57,601 nt of DNA from an uncultured Methylococcaceae bacterium (GCA_903917345.1 CAIXAE010000026.1:1-57601); one strand, 5' to 3'; counted from the first letter of the stretch, positions 45,422 to 55,716 are shown. Numbers and translations are program-made. Notes: generated by a model not told the origin, from the letters alone.

Positions 45422-47704
45422 ATGGATGTTATCCAACGCATAGCCAAAGAACTCTCCGTTAATAGCCAACAAGTAAAAGCCGCTGTCGCTTTATTAGACG
45501 AAGGTGCTACCGTCCCTTTTATTGCTCGCTACCGAAAAGAAGTGACCGGCGGATTAGATGACACCCAGTTAAGACTACTCGAAGAACGTTTGGTCTATTT
45601 ACGCGAACTTAACGCCAGAAGGGAAACGATTCTAGAAAGCATTAACTCTCAAGGTAAACTCACCCCAGAATTAGAAAAAGCCATTATTGATGCCGACACA
45701 AAAACGCTGCTAGAAGATTTATATTTACCTTATAAACCTAAACGTCGAACTAAAGCTCAAATTGCTAAGGAAGCTGGCTTAGAGCCCCTAGCCGACACCA
45801 TCTTAGACGATCGCAGTGTTATTCCAACAGAGATCGCGGTTGCCTACATTAACGCGGATAAAGAAGTGTCTGATGCGGCTGCTGCCCTAGAAGGCGCCAG
45901 ACAAATCATCATGGAGCGCATATCTGAGAGTGCTGACCTCTTAGCCGAACTCCGTGAGCGGATATGGAAAGACGGTATTATTCATGCGACAGTCATCGCA
46001 GACAAAGAACAAGTCGCCGAGAAATTTAAAGATTACTTCGATTACCAAGAAGCCATCAATAAAATCCCATCTCATCGCGCTTTAGCGCTATTTCGTGGTC
46101 GTAATGAAGATTTATTAACCATCACGCTTAAACCCGGTTCAGAAGAAAAAGACGCGCATTTATTATGCACACAATTTGTTTCACAGTACCTTAATGTCAC
46201 CGATACCACTAAACCCGCAGATGCATGGCTGGCAGAAACCGCGCGTTTTGCTTGGAAAATTAAACTCTTTACCCGCATCGACTTAGACTTAAAAATGCGT
46301 TTAAGAGAAGCCGCAGAAACAGAAGCTATTAAAGTATTTGCCAACAATCTGAAAGACTTATTATTAGCTACACCCGCAGGATCAAAAGCCACCATGGGCT
46401 TAGACCCAGGTATTCGTACCGGTGTTAAAGTCGCCATTATTGACGCCACTGGCAAAGTCTTAGGCACCGATACCATTTACCCACATCCACCACGTAAACA
46501 ATGGGATGAGTCTATTGCGACTTTAGCTAAATTGATCGCACAACATCAAGTATCGCTCGTCAGTATTGGTAATGGCACCGCCTCTAGAGAAACCGACCAA
46601 TTAGTCGCCGATGTCATTAAACGCCATCCCGAACTTAAATTTACTAAAATTACGGTTTCAGAAGCAGGCGCCTCCGTGTACTCCGCTTCTGAACTGGCAG
46701 CTAAAGAATTCCCAGAACTCGATGTCTCTTTACGTGGCGCTGTTTCTATAGCTCGTCGTTTACAAGATCCTTTAGCAGAATTAGTTAAAATTGACCCAAA
46801 GTCCATAGGGGTGGGGCAGTATCAACATGATGTTAATCAATTTCAGCTAGCAAAAAGCTTAGACATCGTCGTTGAGGATTGCGTAAACGCGGTCGGCGTA
46901 GATGTTAATACCGCTTCAGTCTCATTGCTAAAACAAGTATCAGGCTTATCTTCCAGCGTCAGTGAAAATATTGTCGCCTTTAGAAATGACAATGGCCCCT
47001 TTTTAAATCGCGCTCAACTTAAAAAAGTACCTCGACTAGGTGATAAAGCGTATGAACAAGCGGCTGGATTCTTACGCGTCATGAATGGCGATAATCCTTT
47101 AGATGCCTCCGCCGTGCATCCAGAAGCCTATCCAGTAGTAGAAGCCATTATTGATAATACGGGGAAATCTATTCGAGATCTCATTGGCCAAAGCCAATTC
47201 TTACGTTCATTAAGCCCTGCCAACTATACCAATGCAGACTTTGGCTTGCCGACCGTAACTGATATTTTGCAAGAATTAGAAAAACCCGGACGTGATCCCC
47301 GCCCTGAATTTAAGAGTGTTGAATTTAAAGCGGGTATAGAAAAGATATCTGACCTTAAACCCGGCATGAGACTGGATGGCGTAGTGACTAACGTAGCTAA
47401 TTTTGGTGCCTTTGTGGATATTGGCGTGCATCAAGATGGTTTAATTCATATCTCACATCTATCAGATACCTTTATAAAAGATCCTAGAGATGCCGTAAAA
47501 ACGGGGGATATGGTTAAAGTAAAAGTGTTAGAAGTGGATGCAGATCGCAAGCGAATTTCTTTATCTATGAAAACTACGACAGATGAAGATTTTGTTGAAA
47601 GCAAACCTGATCGCAAAACTGCAAAAGCGCCTAACAAAGCCAAGCCACAACCCGTTGTGCAAAACAGTATGGCTAACGCCTTTGCAAAGGCGTTAAAAAA
47701 ATAG
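45422..47704 (+). CDS. tex: Tex-family RNA-binding transcription accessory protein
   Basis: 760 residues from the ATG at 45422 (MDVIQRIAKELSV). Upstream in-frame starts overlap the DUF1343 gene and add an unrelated leader. It has the N-terminal helical region, the YqgF-like RNase H fold (TMGLDPGIRTGVKVAIID), helix-hairpin-helix motifs (LSSSVSENIVAFRNDNGPF), and a C-terminal S1 domain (GMRLDGVVTNVANFGAFVDIGVHQDGLIHIS). Normal length. Role in RNA binding and transcription, cytoplasmic. Confidence 0.96.
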   Translation: MDVIQRIAKELSVNSQQVKAAVALLDEGATVPFIARYRKEVTGGLDDTQLRLLEERLVYLRELNARRETILESINSQGKLTPELEKAIIDADTKTLLEDLYLPYKPKRRTKAQIAKEAGLEPLADTILDDRSVIPTEIAVAYINADKEVSDAAAALEGARQIIMERISESADLLAELRERIWKDGIIHATVIADKEQVAEKFKDYFDYQEAINKIPSHRALALFRGRNEDLLTITLKPGSEEKDAHLLCTQFVSQYLNVTDTTKPADAWLAETARFAWKIKLFTRIDLDLKMRLREAAETEAIKVFANNLKDLLLATPAGSKATMGLDPGIRTGVKVAIIDATGKVLGTDTIYPHPPRKQWDESIATLAKLIAQHQVSLVSIGNGTASRETDQLVADVIKRHPELKFTKITVSEAGASVYSASELAAKEFPELDVSLRGAVSIARRLQDPLAELVKIDPKSIGVGQYQHDVNQFQLAKSLDIVVEDCVNAVGVDVNTASVSLLKQVSGLSSSVSENIVAFRNDNGPFLNRAQLKKVPRLGDKAYEQAAGFLRVMNGDNPLDASAVHPEAYPVVEAIIDNTGKSIRDLIGQSQFLRSLSPANYTNADFGLPTVTDILQELEKPGRDPRPEFKSVEFKAGIEKISDLKPGMRLDGVVTNVANFGAFVDIGVHQDGLIHISHLSDTFIKDPRDAVKTGDMVKVKVLEVDADRKRISLSMKTTTDEDFVESKPDRKTAKAPNKAKPQPVVQNSMANAFAKALKK

Positions 47705-47765
47705 CGCTAAAAAAAACAATGTGCTGGCTACACAGTCAGCACTTGCTAACCCCTTTAAGTTCCTA

Positions 47766-48092
47766 TCAAGCAGTTTTGGGCTCTATGCGTGCACGAATGC
47801 CCTCTGGCATTTCCATCTTTGTTCTGTCCCAACCTTCTAAATCCAACACTTCGTCCAAACACTGCTCCATTAATTCATGGGCTTGTTTTGTGACTTCTGC
47901 AATACGTTGATGCACTCTGGTTTGCACCTCATTTTCAACCGGCATTTCCATGCAAGTCTTTTGATAATCAAACAACTTACGTAAATTGGTAATTTGCATA
48001 CTGATATGCACAGGACATGCACACGTATAAAGAGCCGCTTGATTATTAATAATGGCCAACTGCAAGGCCGTAAACTTAGTCTCAAGATTCAT
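47766..48092 (-). CDS. small cysteine-containing protein, function unknown
   Basis: 108 residues that I do not recognise. It is helical, with Cys24-x-Cys26 (LYTCACPVHI) and Cys47 (YQKTCMEMP), and a C-terminal EGWDRTKMEMPEGIRARIEPKTA. No signal or membrane segment. The closely spaced Cys and His could bind metal. A stand-alone gene convergent with tex (61-base gap). Amino-acid use looks like a real protein. Confidence 0.65.
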   Translation of the reverse strand: MNLETKFTALQLAIINNQAALYTCACPVHISMQITNLRKLFDYQKTCMEMPVENEVQTRVHQRIAEVTKQAHELMEQCLDEVLDLEGWDRTKMEMPEGIRARIEPKTA

Positions 48093-48483
48093 CAGTTTTC
48101 CTCATTATTTTTATCGGCCGTTTATTTTTATGGCTTATATTTAAGCTAGATTATTTTTAGCAACTCGACCTTTATTGCGGTGATTATAATAACTCTAATA
48201 GTGGCTTATACACTAGAATTAGATTAATCAAATGCACAAACAACAAGAAGCAGCGGCCAATGCCCGTCTCTAAATCTCTATATTTGAGGTCTTAAGTTTA
48301 AAAATCGCTGTACACCTTTATTTAATCTAATAATCTGGTATCTTTACGTCTGGTTTAGTAACGGATTGTTATTCTGCTTTAAGGTCTTAATCAGACCTTA
48401 AAATAAGTGCATGATGTTGACTAGTTTTTCTTCACCTTATTTTCAGTGACTTTACTAGACTGAAGATAAGATTAATTTAAAAG
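48093..48483. other. 391-base gap with a 10-bp-arm palindrome
   Basis: TTTAAGGTCT (48378-48387) and AGACCTTAAA (48393-48402) form a perfect inverted repeat with a 5-base centre, about 100 bases before the small secreted-protein gene. No T-run follows, so it may be a regulator-binding site. The rest shows nothing clear. Confidence 0.4.
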
Positions 48484-48498
48484 GTGACTATTTTGTCT

Positions 48499-48750
48499 AT
48501 GAAATTAAAAAAATGGCTATACCCCGTCATTATGGGTGCATTATCTGCAACGGCGTTATTATCGCCCTCACTTACGCAAGCGGTTGAAGAAACAGGCACG
48601 ATAGCAGCAAGTAAAGCAGCGGATCAAAGAGCCGCATTAGCCAGAAAAGCCAAAGCATTAGCTGAGAAAAAAGCAGCTGAAGCCGCTGCCGAAAAACCAA
48701 CGGGTGAAGCAAAAGAACAAGAAGTAGAAAAAGAAGTCGAGAAAAAATAA
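48499..48750 (+). CDS. small secreted Ala/Lys/Glu-rich protein
   Basis: 83 residues from the ATG at 48499, with AAGGTG about 9 bases upstream. GTG 48484 and TTG 48493 in the same frame are less likely. A Sec signal peptide, MKLKKWLYPVIMGALSATALLSPSLTQA, leaves a mature part of about 55 residues made mostly of Ala, Lys, Glu (ARKAKALAEKKAAEAAAEK, EKEVEKEVEKK), probably one charged helix. No cysteine. Unknown role. A very strong terminator follows, which supports a real, monocistronic gene. Confidence 0.65.
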   Translation: MKLKKWLYPVIMGALSATALLSPSLTQAVEETGTIAASKAADQRAALARKAKALAEKKAAEAAAEKPTGEAKEQEVEKEVEKK

Positions 48751-48752
48751 AC

Positions 48753-48814
48753 AGCTAAGAACGGCACGATAACGAAGGAAAACAAGCTTGTTATCGTGCC
48801 GTTCTTAGCTTTTT
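48753..48814 (+). terminator. unusually long intrinsic terminator (21-bp perfect stem)
   Basis: AGCTAAGAACGGCACGATAAC (48753-48773) pairs perfectly with its reverse complement at 48790-48810. The loop is 16 bases and a T-rich tract follows. It begins right after the stop codon of the small secreted protein. Confidence 0.85.
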
Positions 48815-49006
48815 CACTTTTACAATGAATTTATTTTAGTTACATCTTTCGATTTTAAGTCTAAATTTTCCCGCTAATACCCTACGCGACAAACGGCTAA
48901 AACATCCAATATAAATATGAGAAACGCGATTCGCCGTTAAACTATGCAAAAAACGGATGTTAACCCTCAATCTTTGGATGCAGTACTTTTTTCGCGGATC
49001 GGAGAA

Positions 49007-49212
49007 TTACAATAATTTTTTAACGCGCGCGATTAGCGCATCTAAGACTTCGATATTTGGCTGAAATATTAATTTTTCGGCTACGTAAAAGAACGCACCT
49101 ATCTCTTGTCGAATAGCTGGATCCTTTGACCCTTACGCGAATCCTGATTTTTTTTCTGGTTCTTTTGAGTTTGCGATCGCATTTCGCGTGCCACAACCGC
49201 AGGTTTAATCAT
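49007..49212 (-). pseudogene. possible small gene broken by one frameshift
   Basis: On the minus strand the ATG at 49210-49212 opens MIKPAVVAREMRSQTQKNQKK..., and a second frame continues GSKDPAIRQEIGAFFYVAEKLIFQ...ALIARVKKLL to TAA 49007-49009. Adding one G to the GGG near 49130-49132 would join them into about 69 residues. The second half reads like a genuine amphipathic protein. There is no good ribosome site. I do not recognise the family. The rest of the 619-base gap (48815-49433) shows nothing clear. Confidence 0.4.
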
Positions 49213-49433
49213 TCGATCAGTGGCTCACGTTTTCTAAAAGTAAAAACAATCTTCCTATCAGCGAAATAATCTAATACCTACCTTATCGGACAAGCTATTG
49301 GCAAAAAACGCACAGCACTCCATTTTCACCTAAGCCTTAAGCCTATAGAAAACAGCACCGTTTGTTTCTACATCGCTTAAGTTTTTGCATTATTACATGC
49401 GCAGTTTTAATATTTGATAGGTGTTTGCAGTAT

Positions 49434-52400
49434 TTAAGACGCCTGTTTTATGGCCGCCAAACCGTTCGGTTTTTTAACAATCTGAAGCTGGGCTTTAAAG
49501 CGCTTATGAACGGCTTCAACATGGGAGATAACACCCACGGTTTTACCGTGTGTATGTAAGTTTTCTAAGGTGCTAATCACGGTGTATAAAGCATCCGCAT
49601 CTAGATTACCAAAACCTTCATCTAAGAATAATGAGTCAACTGACCGGCCATTATTAGCTAATTCCGATAAACCTAAGGCCAGCGCTAAACTCACGATAAA
49701 ACTCTCGCCACCCGATAACGTTTTAGGTAAGCGTCTTACATTGGCTTGATAAGTATCTTCAACTTCTAAGGCTAAACCCAGTTCACTATAGGCTTGGCGT
49801 AAATAATAACGGCCACTGATTTTTTCTAATAGCGCATTAGTCTGTGACAATAACTTATCGGCCAATTGATTTTGCACGCGTCGTCTAAAGGCCATGCCAT
49901 TTTCAACATTGATTAAGGCCGCGTCGGCAATATACACTTTGGCGTCTACCTCTAGTTGCTGTAAGCGTTCTGCAACCTCTTCATAAGCTGCTTGATTTTG
50001 AGATTGCTCATCTAACAAACGCTCTACATGCTCTATTTCCATGCGGGTAATGCTGATCTTTTCGCTCTGACTTTTTAAGGTTTGTTCCAGCTCTAGTGAA
50101 TTTATTAACGTATCGTTAGTCGCGGCATAGGCCGCATCAAGCTCTGTTTGTAGAGCCTTTATGTCTTGTGCTTTTGCGCTTAACTGTTTTGCTAACTCAG
50201 CCTGTTGGCGTTCAATATCTGCCTGATTTTCCATAACATCAAGTACTTTGCTAATCTCTTGCAGGCTCGTAAATGAAGTACTGGCTATTTTTTCTTGAGT
50301 GGTCTTTTGTAATTGCCCTAAATCAACCTCTAAGCTAACTAAGGCCAGTTCTTTTTCGGCGATCAGTTTTTGTTTTTCTATTAACCCTAGGTGCAAACCT
50401 ATCGCTTCTTGCGTTTGCAACTGTTCCGTAAACGCTTCTATTTGCGCATTGCAACGACTGATTTCTTGCTGACAAGTCACCTGTTTTTCTTCTAATGCCA
50501 CCCGCTCTTCCTGTAAGGATTTATGGCGATAGCTATACGTGTGATATTCCTGACGACGGGTATTTAGTTTATCAAACAAGGCATCTTCTTGGCCTTTGGC
50601 GGGCATTTTTTCATCAAAAACAGCCAACTGTGCCGCCACTTTTGCCGCTAATTCAGCTTCTTGAACTTGACTAGTGGCTAAAGCGGTCTCAAGGTCTATT
50701 TGTTCTTGTGAAGCCCCTTCAGTACCCGAACCTAATTGGGCTTTATTAGCCAATAATTGTTCAATAATTTGCTCACCTTTTGCAATAAGCGCTGTATTTT
50801 TTTCTATCGAACTCTGTTTAGTTTTAATGCTAGCCGTTAGATTGGCAATTTCTTTTAATTCATCGTTTGATTGCAGTAGCAAGTCTTTCATTAAGCTGAT
50901 GTTATTAATCGTCAGTTCTTTACTCGCACAGTTAAGACGATTAACTTGATTTAACCACTCGCCTCTTAGTTTAGAGGATTCGATTTGCTTAGCGGTATTA
51001 TTTGCACTGTTCTTTTGTGCGGCGCTGATCTTAAAGTTTACCTGACTGATATCTTCTTTAAGTTCGCGCATTTTAGCTTTTTGATCAACCAACGCCTGCT
51101 TAGAGTTACTGACCATCGGGGGATATTTAGCATAAGGATGCTGTAAAGCCCCACATAAAGCACACGGCTTGCCATGCACTAAATGAACACGATCAGGCGT
51201 TAGCTTTTTTAATAGCCCTTCATAGATAATCGCGGTTTCTAATGAAGCCTTGATATTTTCTTCGCGCTTCATATCTTGCTTGAGCTTTTCTAATGCGAGT
51301 GTTAATTCATCTGCATCATATTCAGGTGTTTCTTTGGATTTAAACCATGAAAAAAAGCCGGACTTACCCACGAGTTTTTCATGCTTTAAACCTATGTTAT
51401 AAAGTACCTGAAAATTTTTTACACGCTCTTGTTGGTCTTGTCTTAAAGACTCCAGATGATCAAATGTATTACCCTGCAATAATTCAACCAGCTCTTTTTG
51501 ATCTAATTCAATTTGTGTTTTGGATTCGACTTGTTTTGCCTGTTGCTTAGCCAAAGCACTGGTGTTGTTTTGTAAAGCCGTAGACGTCTTTTTGGTTTGT
51601 TTCGTATATGACTTAAGCTTGTTGCTTAAATCAATAACCTCTGTTCTTAGTTTCTTTAATTTACCTATTTCTGGCAGTTCGGTTAATAAGATCTCATCTA
51701 ACTGATGCTCATCTAACCAAGCTGAAACATGGGTAAAGGCGCTTTCTTTTTGCGCGGATTGCTCCGTTAATGACTGCCACTGCTCTAATTCTGTTTGTCT
51801 ATTTAAAGTGAATTGATTGAGTTGTAGCCTAACATTTTCTAACGTTTTTTGTTGCTCACTAAATGACTGCTTAGCTAAACTTTCGGGTGCTACTTCTACA
51901 TTAGCGACCTGGTCTCTTAGAAACTTAAGCTCACTCTTTAAGGCCTCTAAGTCTGTCTTAGTTTGCTGAATAAGCGCATTTTGATCTGCAATAGCCGCAA
52001 TATCCCCCTTAAAGATCAACAAATCTTTAGCTAAACTAATTTGATCTAATCCCCGTTGATTATCAGCAATCTGCTGTTGAAGGGTTGCTAAATAACCATC
52101 TTGCTCTGTGATCTGTTTGTTGATAACGGATATATTTGATAACAAAACCTGTTGTTGCGTTAGCGTCTTTTGCGCTTCCTGCAACTCAATGAGTTGTGCT
52201 TTAAAATCTGAGAGGTCTTGTTCACTGGCTTCAAGCTTATCAGCCGGCATCACTTGAATAGTCAACAATTGTTGTCTTAAGAAATCCAATTCCTTCTGGG
52301 CAGAGACTGCCTTATCTAAGACTTCTTTTTTATAGTCGGTGTAAATATCGGCACTGATAATCTTTTCTAAGATATCCATGCGCTCATTGTCTAACGCATT

Positions 52401-52877
52401 TAAAAAAGCCGAAAAGTCACCTTGAGCCAGCATGATAGAACGCGTAAAGTTTCTAAAACTCATCCCCGTAATGTCTATCATTTTTCTACAAACGTGCTGG
52501 GGGGTATCCGCTAAGACTTGTTCATCAGACAACCGAACTAATTGCATTTGGGGAGGCAATAACGCTCGATTAGCGTCACCCTCTGCTCGCTCCACAAACC
52601 AACCTGACTTATAAGATTCGCCATCGACTGTAAACTCAACCACAGCAAAAGATTCTGCTGTTTGTAGTGTCATTACATGATCTGCGGGTCTATCAAAACG
52701 AAAGGTTTCACCATACAAACCTAAGGTGATCACGTCTAAAATACTCGATTTACCTGAACCATTAGGCCCTGTAATTGCAAAAACGCCCGTTTCAGAAAAA
52801 GGCGCTTGTTGAAAATCAACCTGATTTTCGCCTTCTAACGAATTGATGTTTTTGAAATGTAAGGTGAGTATCTTCAT
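49434..52877 (-). CDS. sbcC: SbcC-type SMC-like exonuclease subunit
   Basis: 1147 residues. Walker A GPNGSGKSSILDVI near the N-terminus, the zinc hook CALC in HGKPCALCGALQHPYA at about residue 570 between two long coiled coils, and at the C-terminus the signature TLSGGESFIVSLALALGL and Walker B LFLDEGFGNLD. With SbcD it opens hairpins and trims DNA ends. sbcD normally lies directly upstream, but here mpl does (94 bases away), so the partner is elsewhere. Confidence 0.93.
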   Translation of the reverse strand: MKILTLHFKNINSLEGENQVDFQQAPFSETGVFAITGPNGSGKSSILDVITLGLYGETFRFDRPADHVMTLQTAESFAVVEFTVDGESYKSGWFVERAEGDANRALLPPQMQLVRLSDEQVLADTPQHVCRKMIDITGMSFRNFTRSIMLAQGDFSAFLNALDNERMDILEKIISADIYTDYKKEVLDKAVSAQKELDFLRQQLLTIQVMPADKLEASEQDLSDFKAQLIELQEAQKTLTQQQVLLSNISVINKQITEQDGYLATLQQQIADNQRGLDQISLAKDLLIFKGDIAAIADQNALIQQTKTDLEALKSELKFLRDQVANVEVAPESLAKQSFSEQQKTLENVRLQLNQFTLNRQTELEQWQSLTEQSAQKESAFTHVSAWLDEHQLDEILLTELPEIGKLKKLRTEVIDLSNKLKSYTKQTKKTSTALQNNTSALAKQQAKQVESKTQIELDQKELVELLQGNTFDHLESLRQDQQERVKNFQVLYNIGLKHEKLVGKSGFFSWFKSKETPEYDADELTLALEKLKQDMKREENIKASLETAIIYEGLLKKLTPDRVHLVHGKPCALCGALQHPYAKYPPMVSNSKQALVDQKAKMRELKEDISQVNFKISAAQKNSANNTAKQIESSKLRGEWLNQVNRLNCASKELTINNISLMKDLLLQSNDELKEIANLTASIKTKQSSIEKNTALIAKGEQIIEQLLANKAQLGSGTEGASQEQIDLETALATSQVQEAELAAKVAAQLAVFDEKMPAKGQEDALFDKLNTRRQEYHTYSYRHKSLQEERVALEEKQVTCQQEISRCNAQIEAFTEQLQTQEAIGLHLGLIEKQKLIAEKELALVSLEVDLGQLQKTTQEKIASTSFTSLQEISKVLDVMENQADIERQQAELAKQLSAKAQDIKALQTELDAAYAATNDTLINSLELEQTLKSQSEKISITRMEIEHVERLLDEQSQNQAAYEEVAERLQQLEVDAKVYIADAALINVENGMAFRRRVQNQLADKLLSQTNALLEKISGRYYLRQAYSELGLALEVEDTYQANVRRLPKTLSGGESFIVSLALALGLSELANNGRSVDSLFLDEGFGNLDADALYTVISTLENLHTHGKTVGVISHVEAVHKRFKAQLQIVKKPNGLAAIKQAS

Positions 52878-52971
52878 AAAAAGTGATTTTCTAGTGACAC
52901 ACTACAAGGTGTATTATAAGGCGACATGATACACGATGGCGCTGTTTGAGAAAACCGAAGCCCATTAGCAC

Positions 52972-54336
52972 TTACAACTCATCCTGCAAGCGTTGATATA
53001 TACCGCCAAAGCTACCATTACTCATAAATACAAAGTGTTGCGCATCACAAGCTTCTACCTTTAGTTTGGCAATAATGGCATCAATCGACTGATATATTTC
53101 AATATTATCAGCATACTGCGTCAATTTACTTAAATCCCAATCCAGGTTTTGCGGTTGATACATAATAGCCAAATCGGCCTGTGCTAACGATTTTGCTAAG
53201 GTTTCCGTATGTATACCTAAGCGCATGGTATTCGATCTAGGCTCAACAATAGCCACAATACGCGCCTCACCCACTTGCTTGCGCAAACCATCCAAAGTAG
53301 TTGCGATGGCCGTGGGGTGATGTGCAAAGTCATCATAAATCGTGACACCATTAATGGTTGCCAGAACTTCCATGCGGCGTTTTACATTAACAAACTGACC
53401 TAAAGCGGCAATGGCATCTTTAGGTAATATGCCGATATGATTGGCTGCAGTAATAGCAGACAAGGCGTTATACACATTATGTTCACCCGTTAAAGTCCAA
53501 TTAACAACGCCTTGTTCATTCCCTTCAAATGTCACTGTAAACTGACTGCCATCTGCTGCCAATAGATTGGCATTCCAAACGGCAGCACCATTAATAGACG
53601 TATTTTCTACCGGCGTCCAACATCCCATCGCTAATACATCATTAATATTAGCATCGGCTTCTGGACTGATGATTAATCCTTCACCTGGAATGGTTCTAAC
53701 CAAATGATGAAATTGACGCTTAATAGCATCAAGATCAGGAAAAATATCCGCATGATCATATTCCAAATTATTGAGAATAGCGGTGCGGGGACGGTAATGG
53801 ACAAACTTTGAGCGTTTATCGAAAAAGGCAGAATCATATTCATCGGCTTCAATCACAAAAAAGCCGGACTTATTTTCTACTCCCCCGTCTAGACGTGCAG
53901 ATATACCAAAATTTAAAGGGATGCCACCAATCAAAAATCCAGGATTAAAACCTTGATGCTCTAATATCCAACTTAACATACTTGACGTGGTTGTTTTACC
54001 GTGTGTGCCGGCGACACCGAGCACCCATTTATCATGCAAAACATGTTCTGCGAGCCATTGAGGCCCCGATACATAATTGAGCCCTCTATTTAAGACTTCT
54101 TCAACTTCTGGATTACCGCGCGACAGCGCATTACCGATAATCACTAAATCAGGGTTGCACTCCAAATTTTCGGCGCGATAGCCGTTCATTAACTCTATGC
54201 CTTGTTCTTCTAGTTGCGTGCTCATGGGGGGGTAAACATTTTGATCTGAACCACTGACCTCAAAACCCATCTGTCTGGCTATAACGGCAATGCCGCCCAT
54301 AAATGTTCCGCAAATACCTAAAATATGAATACGCAA
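52972..54336 (-). CDS. mpl: UDP-N-acetylmuramate:L-Ala-gamma-D-Glu-meso-DAP ligase
   Basis: 454 residues, normal length. Mur-ligase order: IHILGICGTFMGGIAVIA (UDP-binding), ATP loop GVAGTHGKTTTSSML, NLEYDHADIFPD, GEHNVYNALSAITAANHIG, and C-terminal DDFAHHPTAIATTL. It reuses tripeptide from the wall by joining it to UDP-MurNAc in the cytoplasm. It shares the recycling theme with the NamZ-like gene at 44172. Divergent from apaG. Confidence 0.96.
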   Translation of the reverse strand: MRIHILGICGTFMGGIAVIARQMGFEVSGSDQNVYPPMSTQLEEQGIELMNGYRAENLECNPDLVIIGNALSRGNPEVEEVLNRGLNYVSGPQWLAEHVLHDKWVLGVAGTHGKTTTSSMLSWILEHQGFNPGFLIGGIPLNFGISARLDGGVENKSGFFVIEADEYDSAFFDKRSKFVHYRPRTAILNNLEYDHADIFPDLDAIKRQFHHLVRTIPGEGLIISPEADANINDVLAMGCWTPVENTSINGAAVWNANLLAADGSQFTVTFEGNEQGVVNWTLTGEHNVYNALSAITAANHIGILPKDAIAALGQFVNVKRRMEVLATINGVTIYDDFAHHPTAIATTLDGLRKQVGEARIVAIVEPRSNTMRLGIHTETLAKSLAQADLAIMYQPQNLDWDLSKLTQYADNIEIYQSIDAIIAKLKVEACDAQHFVFMSNGSFGGIYQRLQDEL

Positions 54337-54474
54337 TGTCTTGTCCTAATAAATGTAAATTGTAATAAGTTTTAAGCGCTTAATGGCTGAGTTGAAATAC
54401 GTGCTTGCGTTTACCATTAAGTTAAGATGAAATAATCATGAGAAAAATTTATATTTTTTATATATGATCTAATA

Positions 54475-54852
54475 ATGACAGAAAAAAACAAAATAATAGT
54501 TGAAGCAACTCCCTTTTTTATTGCTGAGCAATCTGCACCAGAAGAAAATAAATACGTTTTTGCCTACACTATATCCATCACTAATCAAGGCTCTGTTCCA
54601 GCAAAACTCCTGCATCGTTATTGGCTCATAACGGATTCTAATGGCAAGCTTCAAGAAGTAAGAGGCGATGGCGTTATTGGCGAACAACCTTACCTAAAAC
54701 CCGGTGATACATTTCGCTATACCAGTGGCGCTATCCTTGAAACCGCTGTGGGAACGATGCAAGGTCTATATACTATGCAACCGGATGAAGGCGAAAATTT
54801 TAACGCCACTATACCAAAATTTACTTTATCTATTCCAAGGACGTTGCACTAA
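54475..54852 (+). CDS. apaG: ApaG protein
   Basis: 125 residues, a fibronectin-III-like fold with the family run FAYTISITNQGSVPAKLLHRYWLITDSNGK and GVIGEQPYLKPGDTFRYTSG (glycine-rich loop). The biochemical role is unsettled; linked to Ap4A-related phenotypes through its neighbour. The start follows a weak ribosome site. apaH begins 5 bases after its stop. Confidence 0.95.
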   Translation: MTEKNKIIVEATPFFIAEQSAPEENKYVFAYTISITNQGSVPAKLLHRYWLITDSNGKLQEVRGDGVIGEQPYLKPGDTFRYTSGAILETAVGTMQGLYTMQPDEGENFNATIPKFTLSIPRTLH

Positions 54853-54857
54853 CTTAA

Positions 54858-55709
54858 ATGGCTATTTACGCAATTGGTGATATTCAAGGCTGTTACGATG
54901 ATCTTTTACGACTCCTTGATACGATTTCATTTAATGAAAACTCAGATCAACTTTGGTTTGCTGGTGACCTCGTTAATAGAGGCCCCAAATCTTTAGAGAC
55001 CTTACGTTTTGTTAAATCGCTTGGCACATCGGCTGTTACTGTATTGGGTAACCATGATATGCACTTATTAGCGGCCTCTTGCTTACCTAAAGTAGCGGAT
55101 AAAAAAAGTAGCTTGTGTACAGTCCTTGAAGCCCCAGATCGCGATGAATTGATACACTGGCTTAGACATCAACCGTTATTTCATCATAATGACGAGTTTT
55201 GTTTACTGCATGCGGGCTTGCCTCCGCAATGGGATTTTAAAACGACTAAGAAAATGGCAAATCTAGTAGAAAAAACCCTACGCAGTGATGACTACCCCCT
55301 CTTTCTTAAACAAATGTATGGTAATAAACCCAATGTTTGGTCCAGCAGCTTAAAAGGTATGCAGAAGCATCGATTTATTATTAACTGCTTCACCCGTATG
55401 CGGTATTGTGATGTGAATGGTCGACTTGATTTTACTCAGAGTGGCCCGCTGGGCTCTCAACCTAAAACACTGATCCCTTGGTTTGAAGCCCCCAAACGAA
55501 AAAGTGCGGACATGCGTATCATTTTTGGTCACTGGTCTACTTTGGGGTATTATGAAGGCCCTAATTGTTATGCTATTGATACTGGCTGCTTATGGGGAGG
55601 GCAATTAACAGCGCTTAAATTAGATAATCCTGTGCAACGTATCAGTATCGCCTGTCCAGGCGTTAAAAAACCCAACAGAAACTATGCTGAACCACAACGC
55701 GGAGAATAG
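54858..55709 (+). CDS. apaH: symmetrical bis(5'-nucleosyl)-tetraphosphatase
   Basis: 283 residues. Metallophosphatase motifs GDIQGCYDD, GDLVNRGP, GNHDMHLL, LLHAG and a final FGHWSTLGY. It hydrolyses Ap4A to two ADP in the cytoplasm. Paired with apaG in the usual order; the ksgA and pdxA members of the classic operon are absent here. Convergent with the transporter gene. Confidence 0.96.
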   Translation: MAIYAIGDIQGCYDDLLRLLDTISFNENSDQLWFAGDLVNRGPKSLETLRFVKSLGTSAVTVLGNHDMHLLAASCLPKVADKKSSLCTVLEAPDRDELIHWLRHQPLFHHNDEFCLLHAGLPPQWDFKTTKKMANLVEKTLRSDDYPLFLKQMYGNKPNVWSSSLKGMQKHRFIINCFTRMRYCDVNGRLDFTQSGPLGSQPKTLIPWFEAPKRKSADMRIIFGHWSTLGYYEGPNCYAIDTGCLWGGQLTALKLDNPVQRISIACPGVKKPNRNYAEPQRGE

Positions 55710-55716
55710 TGTTGAC

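Noticed and set aside
54469-54687. Minus-strand 72-codon frame over apaG
   Set aside because: Antisense to a clear apaG gene.
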